NCBI GenBank assembly: GCA_000349905.1
Contig: KB722738.1
Span: 1,749,132 to 1,813,131 of the forward strand
From: Volvariella volvacea V23
Taxonomy: Eukaryota > Basidiomycota > Agaricomycetes > Agaricales > Pluteaceae
Length of the DNA stretch: 64,000 bases
Direction: 5' to 3'
Shown here: one piece after another, positions 1-13,729 of the stretch
Position numbering within the stretch: the stretch's first letter is position 1
How the letters are laid out: the number at the start of each line of letters is the position of its first letter
Program-made: the position numbers and the translations under genes
Notes under the pieces: generated by a model
What the model was told of the DNA's origin: nothing
Databases searched by the model: none
Seen by the model: the letters and a program-made list of their open reading frames with translations, nothing else

Positions 1-658
1 TTGGAATCACTGTCGTTAACGTTTTGATGACCTTCCCACCAATAATTCTCATTGAGGTATGTGTGGTCCTTCCCCCTTCCGGTGGAGTGAGTGCGAGACC
101 TTTTCAGAAAATGGGCCGGAAAAAGTTGTTATTCCTCTCAATTGGGGGAGTTTGCCTATCCCTATTGGCCATAGGTCACAGCCTGAATGCAGGTTTGATA
201 GTGCCCTCCAGCGTTGCCATCATTACTTTTATTATGTATGCATTCCAACTGTAGAATTGTTGATATTTTGACTCATATTGTCCATGATTAGGTCTTTTGC
301 GGTGGGATTGGGTCCCGTGCCTTTCGTCATGATACCTGAAGTATCACCAGCACATGTATGGCATGCATTTCGTCCATTGTCCAGTGTTTTCCAGTGTTAC
401 TCAGGCGTTTTCTTCACAGGCCGTGTCATTGCTATCTTCCATAGCATTATCACTCAACTGTAGGCCGTTCTACTTATCTTAACGCACCGCATGCTCATGT
501 ACCCAGGGGTCGTTAATTTCTTTGTTGGTTTGGTATTCCTCCCTCTCCGGAACTTGCTTGCTGGTGGAGATCCAGCAAAAGAGGGAAGGATCTTTTATCT
601 GTTCTTCGGTATTCTTTTTGGATGTTCTTTTGCTCTGTGGAGGCTTTACCGGCGTTAA
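1..658 (+). CDS. MFS sugar transporter, 3' part
   Basis: This is the C-terminal part of a major facilitator superfamily sugar transporter; the 5' end lies outside the window. Exons read through short introns give the pieces VLMTFPPIILIE, KMGRKKLLFLSIGGVCLSLL, GLGPVPFVMIPEVSP and AVSLLSSIALSLN, and the gene ends in FFGILFGCSFALWRLYRR followed by TAA at 656-658. The MGRKKLL loop after a membrane helix and the GxGPVPFVMIPEVSP stretch (equivalent of the GPxPWxxxxExxP motif of SLC2-type transporters) are diagnostic of sugar porters, and the pattern resembles the vacuolar Vps73-type branch. Several hydrophobic segments typical of TM8-12 are visible. Substrate and membrane cannot be told from this fragment. 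Confidence 0.8.
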
Positions 659-985
659 TGCTGCTGCTGAGGTAGTCACATTTATAGCAGATGATTACAG
701 TCAATTTGAGTTGGGATACATCGCTACATTTACATAGACTGTCATTGCGTTCTGGTTCTGTAACTAGCTTCTATAATATTTGAAGCGGAGTTTAAATCGA
801 CTCACCCTGAGAGAACTCCTAAGCAAGGTGCAGGTCGCCACCACCACTTTGCGTTTCGTTGAAGTCGGTGTACGAGGCCGACTTCCCATCCCTTCACCCT
901 CATACCCCAAATACCATCCACCAAAACGGCGAGCCAGTCTGGGAGCGTCCTTCGACGCTCGGTGACCCCTTCCAGGTCATCTCAT
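659..985. other. Intergenic region before NOT1
   Basis: These 327 bp separate the transporter stop codon from the likely NOT1 start codon. A pyrimidine/C-rich stretch near 885-925 could be the 5' untranslated leader of NOT1. No RNA gene, repeat or convincing TATA element was seen. Confidence 0.4.
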
Positions 986-3900
986 ATGGACAATCCGCCC
1001 ACGACGAACATAAACACCATAGTCAAGACTCAGATCGTATTTCTGTTGTCGACTTTGACAGAGGAGAATTTCGATAGGAATCAGATTGAAATTCGCTCGG
1101 TAAGCTGACAGTTTGCTGTATATCCCGGCGAATACAATCCTAATGCCTCTCCAGCTGTCAGAACACCATGGCATAGAAACATATCTCCATTTCATTCGTC
1201 GCCTCATCAGCATCTTCCAGTCACGACCCCCACAAGCAACATCTCCTGCTTTTGATCAGTCAAGTTCTCTCACGTTTCGTCTCTTAGTCCAGGAAACCCA
1301 AAGGTTGGCTCGTGACCCATATCTCGCGGACCGTTTTCGTGAAGGAATCGACAAGGGCGAGGGTGATGTTTTCCGGCATTTCGATTTCAACCGATTTGTT
1401 GATCGTGTTGGACTTCGGCCACTCGAAAAACTTGTCTTGGCCTCGTCCATCGTGGCGGCACCAGCTCGGAAAGAGTTAGTTGTCCAAGCAAGTGCTGTTA
1501 TTCGTGCCGAGTTCGATAACGCTGTTCTTGCGCTTTGCCATAACCCGTCATTTGAAAATGGCGATCTGACACCCAATCAAGCAACGAAGCTATTGTCGAA
1601 TTTGCTCTCCGATTCCTCGTCTGATGGTCCAATACTGGAGGCGTCCCAGCGACAAGCTCTCATCGTTGCTATACAGACAAAGTATGGGAAGGAGACGGTT
1701 GCACCTATTTTACAGCGCATATTGCCCAATTTGAGGTAAAACTTCTCTATAGATTGGTACATGAAAACTGACTTGGTTTGATGATTAGCATACCATCAGG
1801 CGTCAGCTTGGTGCAAACACTGGCGCAACTGGGACCTGATATTACATCCGACCCAGAAGTTGTAAAGGGTGTGTTGGCAAGATACGGTATGACAGAGAAA
1901 ACGCCACCCAGCGAGAACCAGGTGGTTGAAACGCTTGCGAGTCTTGCTCGCTTGGCTGCTGAAGGAAATCCCATTTGTGATGTCTTGTCTCTCCTTAGGG
2001 TGTTGAAAAATTTTGTACGTTCTGCAGTCCTGCGCCGCTTCATTTAATTTCAATCTAACACGTCGTCAGCCTGTTCATTTCAACTGGGCGAGCGTTGTCA
2101 GATCGTTTGATTTGCCTGATCGGCATGGTGTCGATACCGCAACGCTAAAGTTTCTCATCGCTATTCTGCTCAATTGCCCTCGAGATGCTGAACCACACGC
2201 GGTCACCGCATTCTGGATAGCATGGGGAAATCCACTGTATCAGTTACGACTCCTCGACGCCCTCCTTTCCCTACCTTCAGATACGTTTTCTTTCGTCCAG
2301 GTCCCAGGTCGTCGTATCGTCACTGTAGACGACGTTGCGGTTGCTAGTCCCACGATAAAATCATTAGCTGCCAATGTACAAGGGCAGACGTGGAACTCGC
2401 TCGAACTTTTCCAGGTCCTTGTGCGTCTTTCCGATTCGGATAATGCGGAGGTTCGCCACTGCATCCGCGAGATGTTAGATAAAGCTATTAAAATTAGTGC
2501 GGAGTTGGTACATATGGGCCTATTATTGGTTCCGGTAAGGAATGCTCAATCCATAAACCTTGCATCACAGCCCTCTAACGCACCATCTCTCGATAGGATG
2601 CGCCTTGGAATGACCTTCGCAGAGATTACACAAAACGCTTATTAGCAATGTTCCTTGCTGGTCATCCCAACCATCAACTCGTGTTCATGAGGATGTGGCA
2701 AATCGACCCTTCATTGCTGACGAACGCCTTCCGCGAGTTTTACGATGAAAACCAACTGAATATTACGAGGATTTTAGATGTTGCCCAAGATCTTAAAGTA
2801 AGTTCTTCTGCGCCACATTTCACGACAATGGTTTCACCGGGTATCAAATAAAGATACTCGAAGCTCTCTTAGAAGTTCGTCCGTTTGGGTTTGCGCTAGA
2901 CGTTGCTGCTCTCGCTTCCCGGAGAGAGTATCTCAATCTGGACAAATGGCTTACCGACAATGCCATCGCACATGGCGCCGAATTTCTCCATTCCGTTATC
3001 GCGTTTTTAGAGCAGAAAATGGAGAGCGAAAAAGTCTGCCGACTCTCAGACCCTGCTGTGGAGCCTCGGACCATGGCACTTAATCCAACCACAGTTACCA
3101 TCATCCTGCGCTTTCTACGGAACAGGTAAGTTTTTCTATAAAGTGATTCCATCAGGCATACTCATTCGCCTGCGAAGCACCACGCAAATGAACGATTCCG
3201 ACGTCGATTTTTGTGTCGAAGTTCGCAACGCCTGCTTACAAATTCACCCTCGCCTCATGTCCCTTACACCCGGCGCTGAGGCTGAACCAGGGTTTTCTGT
3301 CGTCACATACTCGCCTGAGATAGAGACCGAAGTCGATGGCATCTACAAGCAGATGTACGATGAACACATTACCATCGATGATGTCATTGCAATGCTTCAA
3401 CGGTACAAGGAATCAGCTAATCCTCGCGATCATGAAATCTTTTCCTGTATGCTTCACTTCCTCTTCGACGAGTACCGGTTTTTCCAGTTGTATTACCCGG
3501 CCCGAGAATTAGCAATGACCGCATATCTTTTTGGATCACTGATTCAACATCGCCTCATTGATTACATCCCACTGGGCATCGCTATCCGCTACGTTATCGA
3601 TGCTTTAAACTGCCCCCCGGAGACCAATCTTTTCAAATTCGGCATCCAAGCTCTTTCTCGTTTCGAGTTTCGGCTTGCTGAATGGCAACCTCTTTGTCAA
3701 GCTCTTCTTCGCATCCCTCATCTCATCGAATCGCGGCCAGATCTTGTTCAGGCTATTCATCGTGCCTTGACTGCATCAGGCGAAACAGGAACCCCTGATA
3801 ACCAACAAGCAACGCCGGGCGAACGGTCTCAAGTCTTTACTAGCATTCAACCTGATGCTATTGAAGGTGATCCTGAAGCGCCCGCAGAAGAGCTATCCGA

Positions 3901-6900
3901 CAAATTCCTTTTCATTGTGAACAACCTGGCCCCCAGCAACTTTGATGATAAGATTGTCGAAATGAAGGATTTGTTTGATGACAAGTACTCTCGATGGTTT
4001 GCCAACTACCTTGTGGACCAGCGAGTCAGCTCGGAACCCAACAATCACACTCTCTATCTTCGTTTTCTGGATGCGTTAAACAGGGAACCACTTGCTAAGA
4101 ACATACTTCGTGAAACTTTTGCAAAAGCTGCGACCTTGCTCAACTCGGAGAGGACGATGCAATCTGGACCTGAACGCAATACGCTCAAGAACGTGGGATC
4201 CTGGCTCGGTACAATCACTCTTGCACGCGACCGCCCAATACGACACAAAAACTTGTCATTCAAAGACTTGCTCCTTGAGGGTTATGATAGTGGAAGATTA
4301 GTTGTGGCCATCACGTTTGTTTGCAAGACTCTGGAGGCGTGCTCCCGTTCCAAGGTGTTTCGACCACCTAACCCTTGGCTAATGGGGGTATTGAGCTTGT
4401 TGGTGGAGTTGTATCATTTTGCAGACTTGAAATTGAACCTCAAGTTTGAAATCGAGATGCTGTGCAAGGCTATTTCTATTGATCTCGACTCGGTAGAAGC
4501 AACTACCACACTGCGTAATCGCCCTCTTGCAGAGACGATATCTGCTCCGCCTATGTCCGATTATGTCTCTGACATCGACTCTATCGCGATAAGTGGCTAC
4601 GAACCTTCCGGTCAAGCAATTGGCGAGTCACCAATCTTGGCGTTGCATTCCACTAGTCCCTCCGATGCTCGAACAATAGGCGCTCACATTGAATCCATCC
4701 TGGCCACTTTAGCCCTTCACGTCCAAATAAGCCCGCAACTTGCTCCGCTTCACGTCAATCATGCCTTCAAACGGGCAGTTCAAATGGCAGTAGACCGTGC
4801 AGTACGTGAGGTACGTGATTCGCTTGAGTCTTCAGTTTTTGTACTTAACAACCACAATTAGATTATCATCCCTGTCGTTGAGCGCTCCGTTACTATTGCT
4901 GGGATTTCCACTCGCGAGCTCGTTTTCAAGGACTTTGCGACTGAACCAAATGAGGATAAAGTGCGGAAGGCTGGTCATTTGATGGCCCAAAAGCTTGCTG
5001 GCAGTTTGGCGCTTGTTACTTGCAAAGAGCCATTGAAGAGCAACATGGCTACTCACCTCCGACAATACCTGGCTGAACACGGCTTCAATGAGGTATGTCT
5101 ACCCTTCTATTATGGTATCCCCATCTGACGAAGTTTTTAGGTGGTTCCCGAACAAGTAATTGTCCTGCTCATTCAAGACAACCTCGACTTGGCGTGTAGT
5201 GCCATCGAAAAAGCCGCAATGGAACGGGCGATCGCTGATGTAGACGAAAGCTTCGCCCCCTCCTATGATGCACGACGCCGACATCGAGAGGTGCGATGAT
5301 CTAAAAAGCAACAAAAAATGTGTGTCTGACCTGCTTATAGAACCGCAATCCACAAACATTCTGGGATCCCGCCGCTCCGCTTTCTAATTTCGCCTTTGGC
5401 CTTCCTGATCCCCTCCGTATTCGCCCTAATGGTGTCGCTTCGCATCAAATGTCTGTCTACGAGGAATTTAGTAGGTGTTCACGTTGCTGGTCTTTTGTCT
5501 TGTCTCATAGGTCGCAGCAGATGTGGATCCTAAACGCCGCATCAGTAGCCGTCCCAGCTCAAATATGTCTTTCGCCGCCCCACCACACTACGCTTCCTCC
5601 CCTGCACCTGAGTCTGTGTCAACCCAACCATTGTTTAGCCACCATGAGGTTATGGAGCGCTTCGGTGTAAGTTGCAGTGTTTATTTCATTTGATTTAATT
5701 TTGGCGCTCAAGTGGCATAATACCACGGTATTTAGAACCTCACTCGTGATTTAGAGGCTGTTATGCTTCAGCTCCCCGTTCAATCCCTAGTGGCGTTACC
5801 TGCGACTCATGATGTTCGTCACCTTGTCCGCCAAATTTTATTCCTAGCCGCAGAGGCTAGTGACCGTCATCGCACACCACTCATGATGTCTCAAAAAATC
5901 GTACAACTCTTATACAAAACACCATCACCACTTGGTCGCGAGGTTTATGCGGCATTGCTCGACCAACTATGTCAGACGTTCGAAGACGTTGCCAAGGAAG
6001 CCATAACTTGGCTCTTGTACGCTGAAGATGAGGTAGATATCATTGGGCACGTGCTTGTTGAGCTCACTAACGTTATACAGAGGAAATACAATATCCCCGT
6101 AACTGTTACGCTCCTGCGGGGCGGCATTTTGAACCCAACTCTCCATGATCAACAACTTGCGAAGGTCCTGCTCTCCGATCCGAGACCACTTCTCCTTAAT
6201 TATGTGGCTGGTTTAATCCGTGAATGTCTTTCATCGGATCCACCTGTTGCAACTCAAGCGCAATTCACCTATTGTATCGACGTTCTTGATCGACTAGCGG
6301 AAACGGGCAAAGGGAACGAGGAGTGAGTGGTATCATCTTAATGACCATTTATCTAGTTGACAGTTTACTCAGGGTAAATCGTTTATTGGATGATTTACGC
6401 GGCGTGCGACGTCCTACGCCCTCCACTCCGGACCCGCTTGGTATTATTCACCCAGGCCCAAAATCTGAAAATGAACAGCTTCGTGAAAAACTCGGAGTTT
6501 GGTTCCAGCAATGGGTAAACATCTTCCAGCGCAGTCCATCTCCAGAAAAGGCCTTCGTGCAATTCATTACCCAACTCACAAAACAGGGTATTCTCAAGGC
6601 TGAAGACCTTTCGTCTTTCTTTTTCAGAGTTTTCGCTGAGCACAGCGTCACCAGCTACGCTAGATGTATGACATCTGGGGAGCCTGAGCTTGCTTTCCAA
6701 GCACAGGACGCCATCGCCCGGCTCATCGTATACATCATTAAATATCATGGTGATGCCTCGGGGGTCAACAATGATCAAGCCAAGGTCCATTACCTAACCA
6801 AGATTCTTTCTATCTTTGTACTGGTTCTTTCCAATCTTCACGAAGAACAAGGCCCAAAGTTTCAGCAGAAGCCATTTTTCCGGTTCTTCTCCAGCTTGAT

Positions 6901-8214
6901 CAACGACTTGCACTCCTTGGAAGCGCAGCTCGGACCAGTATATTTCCACTTATTAATAGCAATCAGGTAAATGAGCGCCTCAACCTATCCCTGTATCTTT
7001 TCTTAATCTCGCTACAGTGACACATTCAGTTCTCTTCAACCCACGTACTTCCCAGGGTTTGCATTTTCCTGGCTCGGCCTCATAACCCATAAATTGTTCA
7101 TGCCTAAGCTACTTCTATCCGAAAATCGTGAGGTACGTGGAGAAATCTTGACAGCATCAGTGCTATACTCACCTGCACTGTGCAGGGCTGGTCAGCTTTT
7201 CATAAGCTACTTTTATCTCTCTTCAAATTCTTGGCTCCTTTTTTGAAGGATGCGGACCTTCAAGGCCCCGTTCGAGACCTATACCGGGGCACGCTCCGCC
7301 TACTCCTAGTTTTGTTGCATGATTTTCCAGAGTTCCTGAGCGAGTATTATTTCAGCCTCTGTGATGTTGTTCCAGCCCGTTGCATCCAGTTGCGCAATCT
7401 CATCCTGAGTGCATTTCCCTCTGCCCTCACACTCCCTGATCCACACCTCCGAAACCTCAAATATGATACCATGCTTGACATGGGACCAATTCCGCCTGTG
7501 TTATCAGACTTCGCTTCCGGTCTCAAGAACGGTGATTTGCGTGGATATTTAGATCAATTCCTCCTAAACCGTGGAACCTCCTCCTTCCTGCCATCACTGA
7601 AAGATCGCCTCAAGGTCACCCCATCGAGCGAATCGAATGGCGAGATATACAACCTCTCCCTCATAAACTCGCTTGTGATGTATATTGGTGTTTCATCAGT
7701 GGCTCAGGCCAAGGCCAGGAGTGGGTCATCACTGTTTTCGTCAAGTGATCCTGGTGTGGTCGCTCTGCGTTATCTGGCTACTACCCTTGATGTTGAAGGT
7801 ACGATTGATATCATTCCCATTCCTCTTGATGCTGACTGTTTGCACAGGGCAGTACCACCTCTTGTGTGCCATGGTGTTACATCTGCGTTACCCCAACGCC
7901 CATACTCACTGGTTTAGCTCACTCATACTCTACCTTTTCCAAGAGGTTAAAGAGGAGAGATTCAGGGAAGTCGTGACACGTGTGCTCCTTGAGCGCTTCG
8001 TTGTCCACCGCCCTCACCCTTGGGGCGCACTGGTCACTTTTATTGAGCTACTCCGCAACCCAAAATACGAGTTTTGGAACAAGGACTTCGTCCGTGCTAT
8101 CCCTGAAGTTCACATGCTTCTTGAAAGTGTACGCCAGTTCTTCATTACACTGTCGTCCTTGGGCTGACAAGCTTTACAAATGTACAGGTCGCTCGTTCCG
8201 TGTTCGTGCAATAG
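986..8214 (+). CDS. NOT1: CCR4-NOT complex scaffold subunit Not1
   Basis: Not1 is the scaffold of the CCR4-NOT deadenylase, which shortens poly(A) tails and represses transcripts. The reading starts MDNPPTTNINTIVKTQIVFL at 986 and splices from 1099 to 1155 into LSEHHGIETYLHFIRRLIS, a typical Not1 N-terminus. HEAT-repeat sequence follows to about 4.0 kb. The MIF4G-like CAF1-binding module ends near 4.5 kb (LVELYHFADLKLNLKFEIEM). The DUF3819 region lies at about 4.75-5.3 kb (VVERSVTIAGISTRELVFKD). The C-terminal superfamily homology domain, which docks Not2/Not5, covers about 7.1-8.2 kb (DLYRGTLRLLLVLLHDFPEF). A last intron joins ESV to ARSVFVQ and TAG at 8212-8214. About 2,100 residues matches the family. 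An upstream start is possible but not needed. Confidence 0.93.
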
Positions 8215-8416
8215 ATTTCTCGGTGTTCTTATCCTCGCTGTCATCTTTAGCGCACATCTTTGTTTTATCTGGGCTCTTTCTGCATGATGTATTGTACGAC
8301 ATTCTTACTACTTCAATGTTGCAATGTTGCGATCGGTGTACGAGACACGATACTGGGCTTTCCGATGTAAATACGAGTGGTACTCGATAATCAATCCCAT
8401 AATTGTGATGTCACCT

Positions 8417-11400
8417 TTACGTATCTATCCATGATGAAATCGGATTATACTGCCAATCGTAATTCCATATCCTGAAATCAGGTTAATATATGTACTTCAT
8501 AGAATACTGATACGTACCCAGCACCACAAATCCCTGCAGCTCCAAACTCGTCGGCTTCTTTACTAACAATGATCCAGCTAGGGACTGGAACACCGGTGCG
8601 GATGGGGAAAAGGCGTGCAAGCCTTTCAAGGCCGCAGTTGTCTGTTGCCAGTAAAAACAGGAACTTCGCTTTAGGAGAGGATGGGTGAGGATGGAAAAAT
8701 GCAGATGCTACCATAAGTGTTAACAGGGGCCAAGACTCGATAAAACTGAGCAAACCTAGTCCAGATCCAGAAGCTGGTCTACCAGATATCACGAGTTGTC
8801 CATCGGGACTCGTCATAACGCCTGTCCTAGTTCGTGTGAGCATGTACTGCGCGAAGGTATCGTTAGGCCGTCCAATGTAGACAACGTTTCCATCTATATT
8901 GATATGAGGGGTGCCGACATTCGCTAGGAGTTCGGACGAATAAAGAAGTTGAGAGTCTAATCGATGGTAAGCACTCAGGTCGTGGATGAGACGGAGGGCA
9001 ATGGACGATGCTGTAACATCGTCATCCTTTACAACGAATGCTATTGGAGCTGGAGACACCAGGATTTCTTGGAGGCGTGAGGCAGGTTGTAATTCCTCAC
9101 TGAGATCAACCTTCTGAGCTAGGTATCAGTTGGAGACAAAGATTAATAGCTTATCTAACACCATACCACCCACAAGTGGTGTACTCGCTGAAAGCGTAGT
9201 GGTTCCTCTTGTCCGGAGCTGCATAACTGCTCTTGCCCATCAATGTATAGTTGAAGTGGTGTTGATAGCCCAATGCACAGGGAAAAGCTGTGTACATTAT
9301 GGGTACGCATGTGGATTGCTTTGTCACTTCGGCTGTCGATGTGGAGTTGTGCAAGTCTGATTTCAATAAGCTATGACTGAGCTGGCAAAAAGTCGAACAG
9401 AAGCACGAACCTCCCCGGAACCAAGACCTGTTCGATTCTAAACCCTTGCATGGGGCCATATTCAAGGGGACTAGCAACAGTCAGAGTAAAGGATGTCGTG
9501 TCTTGGGTTTTTCTCTCGCTTCCTGATAATTGATGGAAGAAATCCTTTACGTCGTTATTCAAGAAGACAGAAGGGTACCAATGCCCTTGACCTGGTTCTT
9601 CATGCAACCTGAATCTCCCTCAGATGAAGACAAATGTAGCCAGGTTTACTCTTACCTCGCTTCCTGGCCTTTTGAAAGGAGGTCGCTAATCAATTCTCGC
9701 GAGTGCCATACTGGTACGTTTTCATCATCCCCCCTATGAGCGCTTGAACACAAAAGTAGTGCTTGAAGTATAATATTCATACCCATGGATCGCCAAGACC
9801 CGGGTGTGCTTCAAATTTGATAAATGCAAGTCGTTGTCATCAGGTGTCAGAGATGTCTCAAGAATTGCTCGTAGCATTGGGTCAATGAAATGTGCAGATC
9901 TATTGGATAATTTATTCTTTGAGCATCTTTTCCTGTTAGAAATTAATCACCTTGACATGGAAAGGGATATGTATGCCTGAGATTTAATGTATGCTGCTGC
10001 TGCAATCACTTTATAGGGGTAAGCAACGTGCAACCTCAGCACTGTATTCCGACTTACTTCCTGTGACACGGTCGGGATAATGAGTTGCCATGTGCCATGT
10101 ACCTTGACCACCATTGGAATGCCCCAACAGTATGACCGGTTTGTCGATGTTGGGCTTCCAGGCACTCCACTGTGGTTGTGAGCCCAAGATAGAGGCAAGA
10201 TTCTGTAGAGACATCCATGCATCGTTGGTGCTGGGACCATGCCAATCTAGACCCTGATAGAGCATTAATACTCTAATATTATTTCAAAGTTGACGAGCGC
10301 TATACCCATGTAGTGCGGCCAGTCGGTACAACATACCACAAATTCTGCTGACGAGGTAGGGCATTGACCCAAAAATCCTGTCGGAGAATGTCTACACCTG
10401 CACCATCTACATAGGAACAATACTTTTTAATATATTGAAGCCACGCGAAAGTAATAAGTGCATACGCAGCGCAATGACAGCTGATATGTGTGCATGAGCG
10501 ATTTGTGATAGAGGAGGGATGGCGATAAATGCTGTGGGTATTGATTGGGCATAAAAATATGTGGCCTTTATTGGGACACTAAAGGAAGGACCCCAAGCTG
10601 TAATCTGATTGACGGTTATGAATGAAGTGACGGTCAGTATGTTTGAATTTGTCGGGCTGCGTAGCTTTAGTGTAAATGGGAGTCTGTCTCCCCGAAAGTA
10701 TCCAATTTGCGTGATACGGATGGGGATGACACGCATTTGAGAAGGCATTAATCGCATGTGCGCTTGGAGGTGCAAATTAACTTTCTATTTAAGAATCTGA
10801 ATGAGCATGCGTGCCAGATCCCAGAAATTAAGCCAGACGAACCCCAACCGCAGAATCCAAGGGCAATACATCCTCCACGATCCAGCAAGTTGAGCCGGAA
10901 CTTGAAGATGATACACGAAGCCCCACACCAATCGCATCACCAAACATTTTGCCCTCCACGAAGTCACAAATGACATCCTGAGATGGTTCTCGTATTACAG
11001 GCTGCCTTGCATTGTCAAACTGAATTTCTATGCGGAGCTGCTGCACCGGTACTTGGGAACCCTGGAAGCAGGGATCTCCAAACAGTCTGATCTATACCGA
11101 GAGCATCCGGTCAGACGATGGATCATCCAGGTGGGGAGATGGTGAAAACCTCATAATCTCCGGAAATAAAGATGTCATATTTGACTGGCTCGAGACCTTG
11201 CCTCAGAACGGCGAAATTGCCAGGTAATGGGACCGCACGTGGCAGAACGTCGGGTAGGTCGTAAATATTTCCAGTGTACCATTGCGGTATAATGGATTCA
11301 CGCCTTTGACTGGGCATGACAGAGAAGAAGGAGCCTTGTATTAATTGAACAAGGAGATGCGGTGGTGCTTCTCCCCGATATTCATCTGGCGGGTAGACAA

Positions 11401-11866
11401 GAAAGGTCGAATGGAGCAGTGCATGATGCTGCAATGCAGCCCAGCCCTCTGTTGAACGGAGAGCCTGCCATCTACCACGGCACAGGTTCAAAGACAATAA
11501 AATCTATGTTGAAGGGCTGATGCTCATACCTGACATTCGGAAAAGAGACCTTGAGATTCCCGTTCGACTCGGATCGGACCCGAGCCCAGCCCACTTTTCC
11601 CCCATCTGCATAGGAGGATGGCCAGGTTCGGGTATAATCAATTGCTTGTGACACTGGAATGGGTGAGTGAAGGGACGAAACGACATGAAGGCATATTCAC
11701 GATCGATTGGGTATGCAGGTGATATAAAGTACTGCTCGCGAGCGTGAATTGGGAAAGGACCAAGGACCTAGCGTGTGATAAGCGAGTGTATGTTAAGGCC
11801 AGGAGATGAACACACATCCCAAGTATCTGAAAGCACTACTTTCCAATGGCCCCGATGCGGGTTCAT
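8417..11866 (-). CDS. Large alpha/beta hydrolase (S9-like)
   Basis: A multi-exon gene for a protein of roughly 900 residues. The start at 11866 gives MNPHRGHWKVVLSDTWD, which splices to VLGPFPIHAREQYFISPAYP and then, across an intron starting GTGAAT, to SQAIDYTRTWPSSYADGGKV with frame kept. The central part carries a nucleophile elbow, VILLGHSNGGQGTWHMATHY (near 10.1 kb), typical of prolyl-oligopeptidase-like alpha/beta hydrolases. The C-terminal exon with GAAGICGAG splices through a GTACGT donor into IWNYDWQYNPISSWIDT and TAA at 8417-8419. No signal peptide or transmembrane helix is obvious. The substrate is unknown and intron boundaries in the middle were not all resolved. It converges on NOT1 with about 200 bp between stop codons. 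Confidence 0.72.
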
Positions 11867-12066
11867 TGTCAAGCGGGAGGTCAGACAGGGCTATTGATAG
11901 CAAGTTCCTACGCGGTACCTGCCCCTTATGGCGCTGCTGCGTGCCATAAATCTAACAATGTGCTAGCCCAGCACCAGGGTCATACAACACCGTCCCTGTT
12001 TAGAGGGCTTTAAGTACACCAGCAAGACCTTCAGTATCCCCTACCTCATCGCCTCCTCCTTTCTTC

Positions 12067-13426
12067 ATGCCACCTGTCTTCAACCTGGTGGTGTTAGGCT
12101 CAGGCGGCGGTCCTGATGAGACCAACCTCTCTGCGTAAGCTTTCATTGTATCCTATCGTTCTACTAATACGATGTGCTATGTTTATAGTTATCTCTTGAA
12201 GACAGCAGATAGTGCCTGGGAAGATGGCATCGTGGCGCTAGAGGCTGGTATGTTGCCCTAATACATTGGTTTCCCCTCTTAACCGTTGTGAAGGTTCGGG
12301 ACAAGGAGCGCTTGCTCGGTTGCTGCGAGACAATCCTAAACTCTTCCATGAGTCGTCCAACACCGACTCATCCGATAACAACTCAAGCAATTACACTGCG
12401 GCACAAATTTACTCTTTTATCAGGCATGTCCTGTGCACTGCAGTCAACTCTCCTTCTGAATGTCTGTATAGAGCATTTCTCATTTCACATGCGCACCTCG
12501 ATCACATCAGCGGGCTGGTCCTCTCTGCTGGCTCGCTCTCAGGTCCAAGAAGGCGTGTCTATGGCGCTAGCTGCACTCTCAAAGACTTGGAGTGCGTGTT
12601 TTCCGACCGAATATGGCCTAATCTTGCCTCATGGAATGAGAGCGACGAGTCCTATAAACTTCTCTACACTGCGTAAGTGATCCCTCAAGTTGCACCTCCC
12701 AGCCTCTTTTGCTTGTGGGTCCTCACGTCCAACCCTCAAAGGTTACCACTTAACAATTATGTGAAGCTTCATCCTGGTATCTCAGTGCGGCTCATGCCTG
12801 TGAGTCATGGTCATGACAGCTTAGGGAATCACGAATCCGCGGCATTTTTCATCAGACACGACGCGTCTTCCAGGGAATTTCTCTTCTTCGGTGACGTTGA
12901 ACCGGATACCCTCTCAGCAAAACCGCAAAATAGTAAAGTATGGCGTGAAACGGCGCCAAAAATACCTGCCATACTTTCAACAATCTTTATTGAATGTTCC
13001 TGGTCTTCGGGAAGAAAGGACAACATGCTATACGGTCATTTAACGCCAGAGCACTTGGTAGATGAGTTGTGCGTTTTGGCTGCAGAGGTTGTCATGCACC
13101 GTAAGGGTATTGCAACAACATCTAAACACGCTCGACTCGGGCCATTTCGCAAAAAGCAAAAGACCAACCCAATACCCTTGGAGGACTTGAGGGGTGCACT
13201 TGCGGGGGTTCGCATTGTCGTCATACATTGCAAGGATAACGGCGGGGAACACGCACCTAATAACCCCATACGTGAGATTATTGCAGGTCAGGTTGAGGCC
13301 CTTATACGGGATAAAGGCCTAGGTGCCGGTGTGATATGCGCAGAGCCTGGAATGAATATTGGTATGTCTATGCTTACTATCCGTCTCGAGGTGTGCTCAA
13401 TGTATACTACCGAAAAAGCGATATAA
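12067..13426 (+). CDS. Class II 3',5'-cyclic-nucleotide phosphodiesterase
   Basis: Low-affinity cAMP phosphodiesterase of the class II family (yeast Pde1 type), a metallo-beta-lactamase-fold enzyme that hydrolyses cAMP/cGMP. The start MPPVFNLVVLGSGGGPDETN at 12067 is typical of the family. A first intron leads to YLLKTADSAWEDGIVALEAG and a second to GSGQGALARLL. The metal-binding signature FLISHAHLDHISGL (HxHxDH) lies near 12.5 kb. Later exons contain VSHGHD, EFLFFGDVEPD and STIFIECSWSSGRKDNMLYGHL, which hold further metal ligands, and a C-terminal IVVIHCKDNGG. The final exon is uncertain: a GTATGT just after MNIG could be a donor, which would change the last residues. It is divergent from the hydrolase gene, with 200 bp between starts. 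Confidence 0.88.
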
Positions 13427-13729
13427 GTTCCCAGTAATATGGGCACTTCTATCATAGAGCCTTGATCTAAGCCTTGTATTATAGTGCTTGCCAACATACT
13501 CTGTAGCGTTAGTTTTCTGTATCTGGACCTTGAATGTATTACTAGTATCCAAAGTTGCACATGTCCACCAGTTTGGGTTGAAAATAGCATTGGTCATGGA
13601 GCCTAACAGATTACTCAAAAGGTGAGGTATGGCATGTTCTAATATATACGGCAGGGGAAGCACAGACAAACGAGACGGGAAATACCCAAACACAAAAATC
13701 TGAAATCGGTGGTTGTAATGGCCCATCGA
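13427..13729. other. Convergent spacer
   Basis: About 300 bp between the stop codons of the phosphodiesterase and striatin genes, moderately AT-rich. It presumably holds both 3' untranslated regions. No coding signal, repeat or RNA gene was seen. Confidence 0.4.

Noticed and set aside
859..1077. Upstream open frame as the NOT1 first exon
   Set aside because: Its frame does not lead into the conserved TQIVFLLSTLTEENF stretch; the ATG at 986 does so directly.
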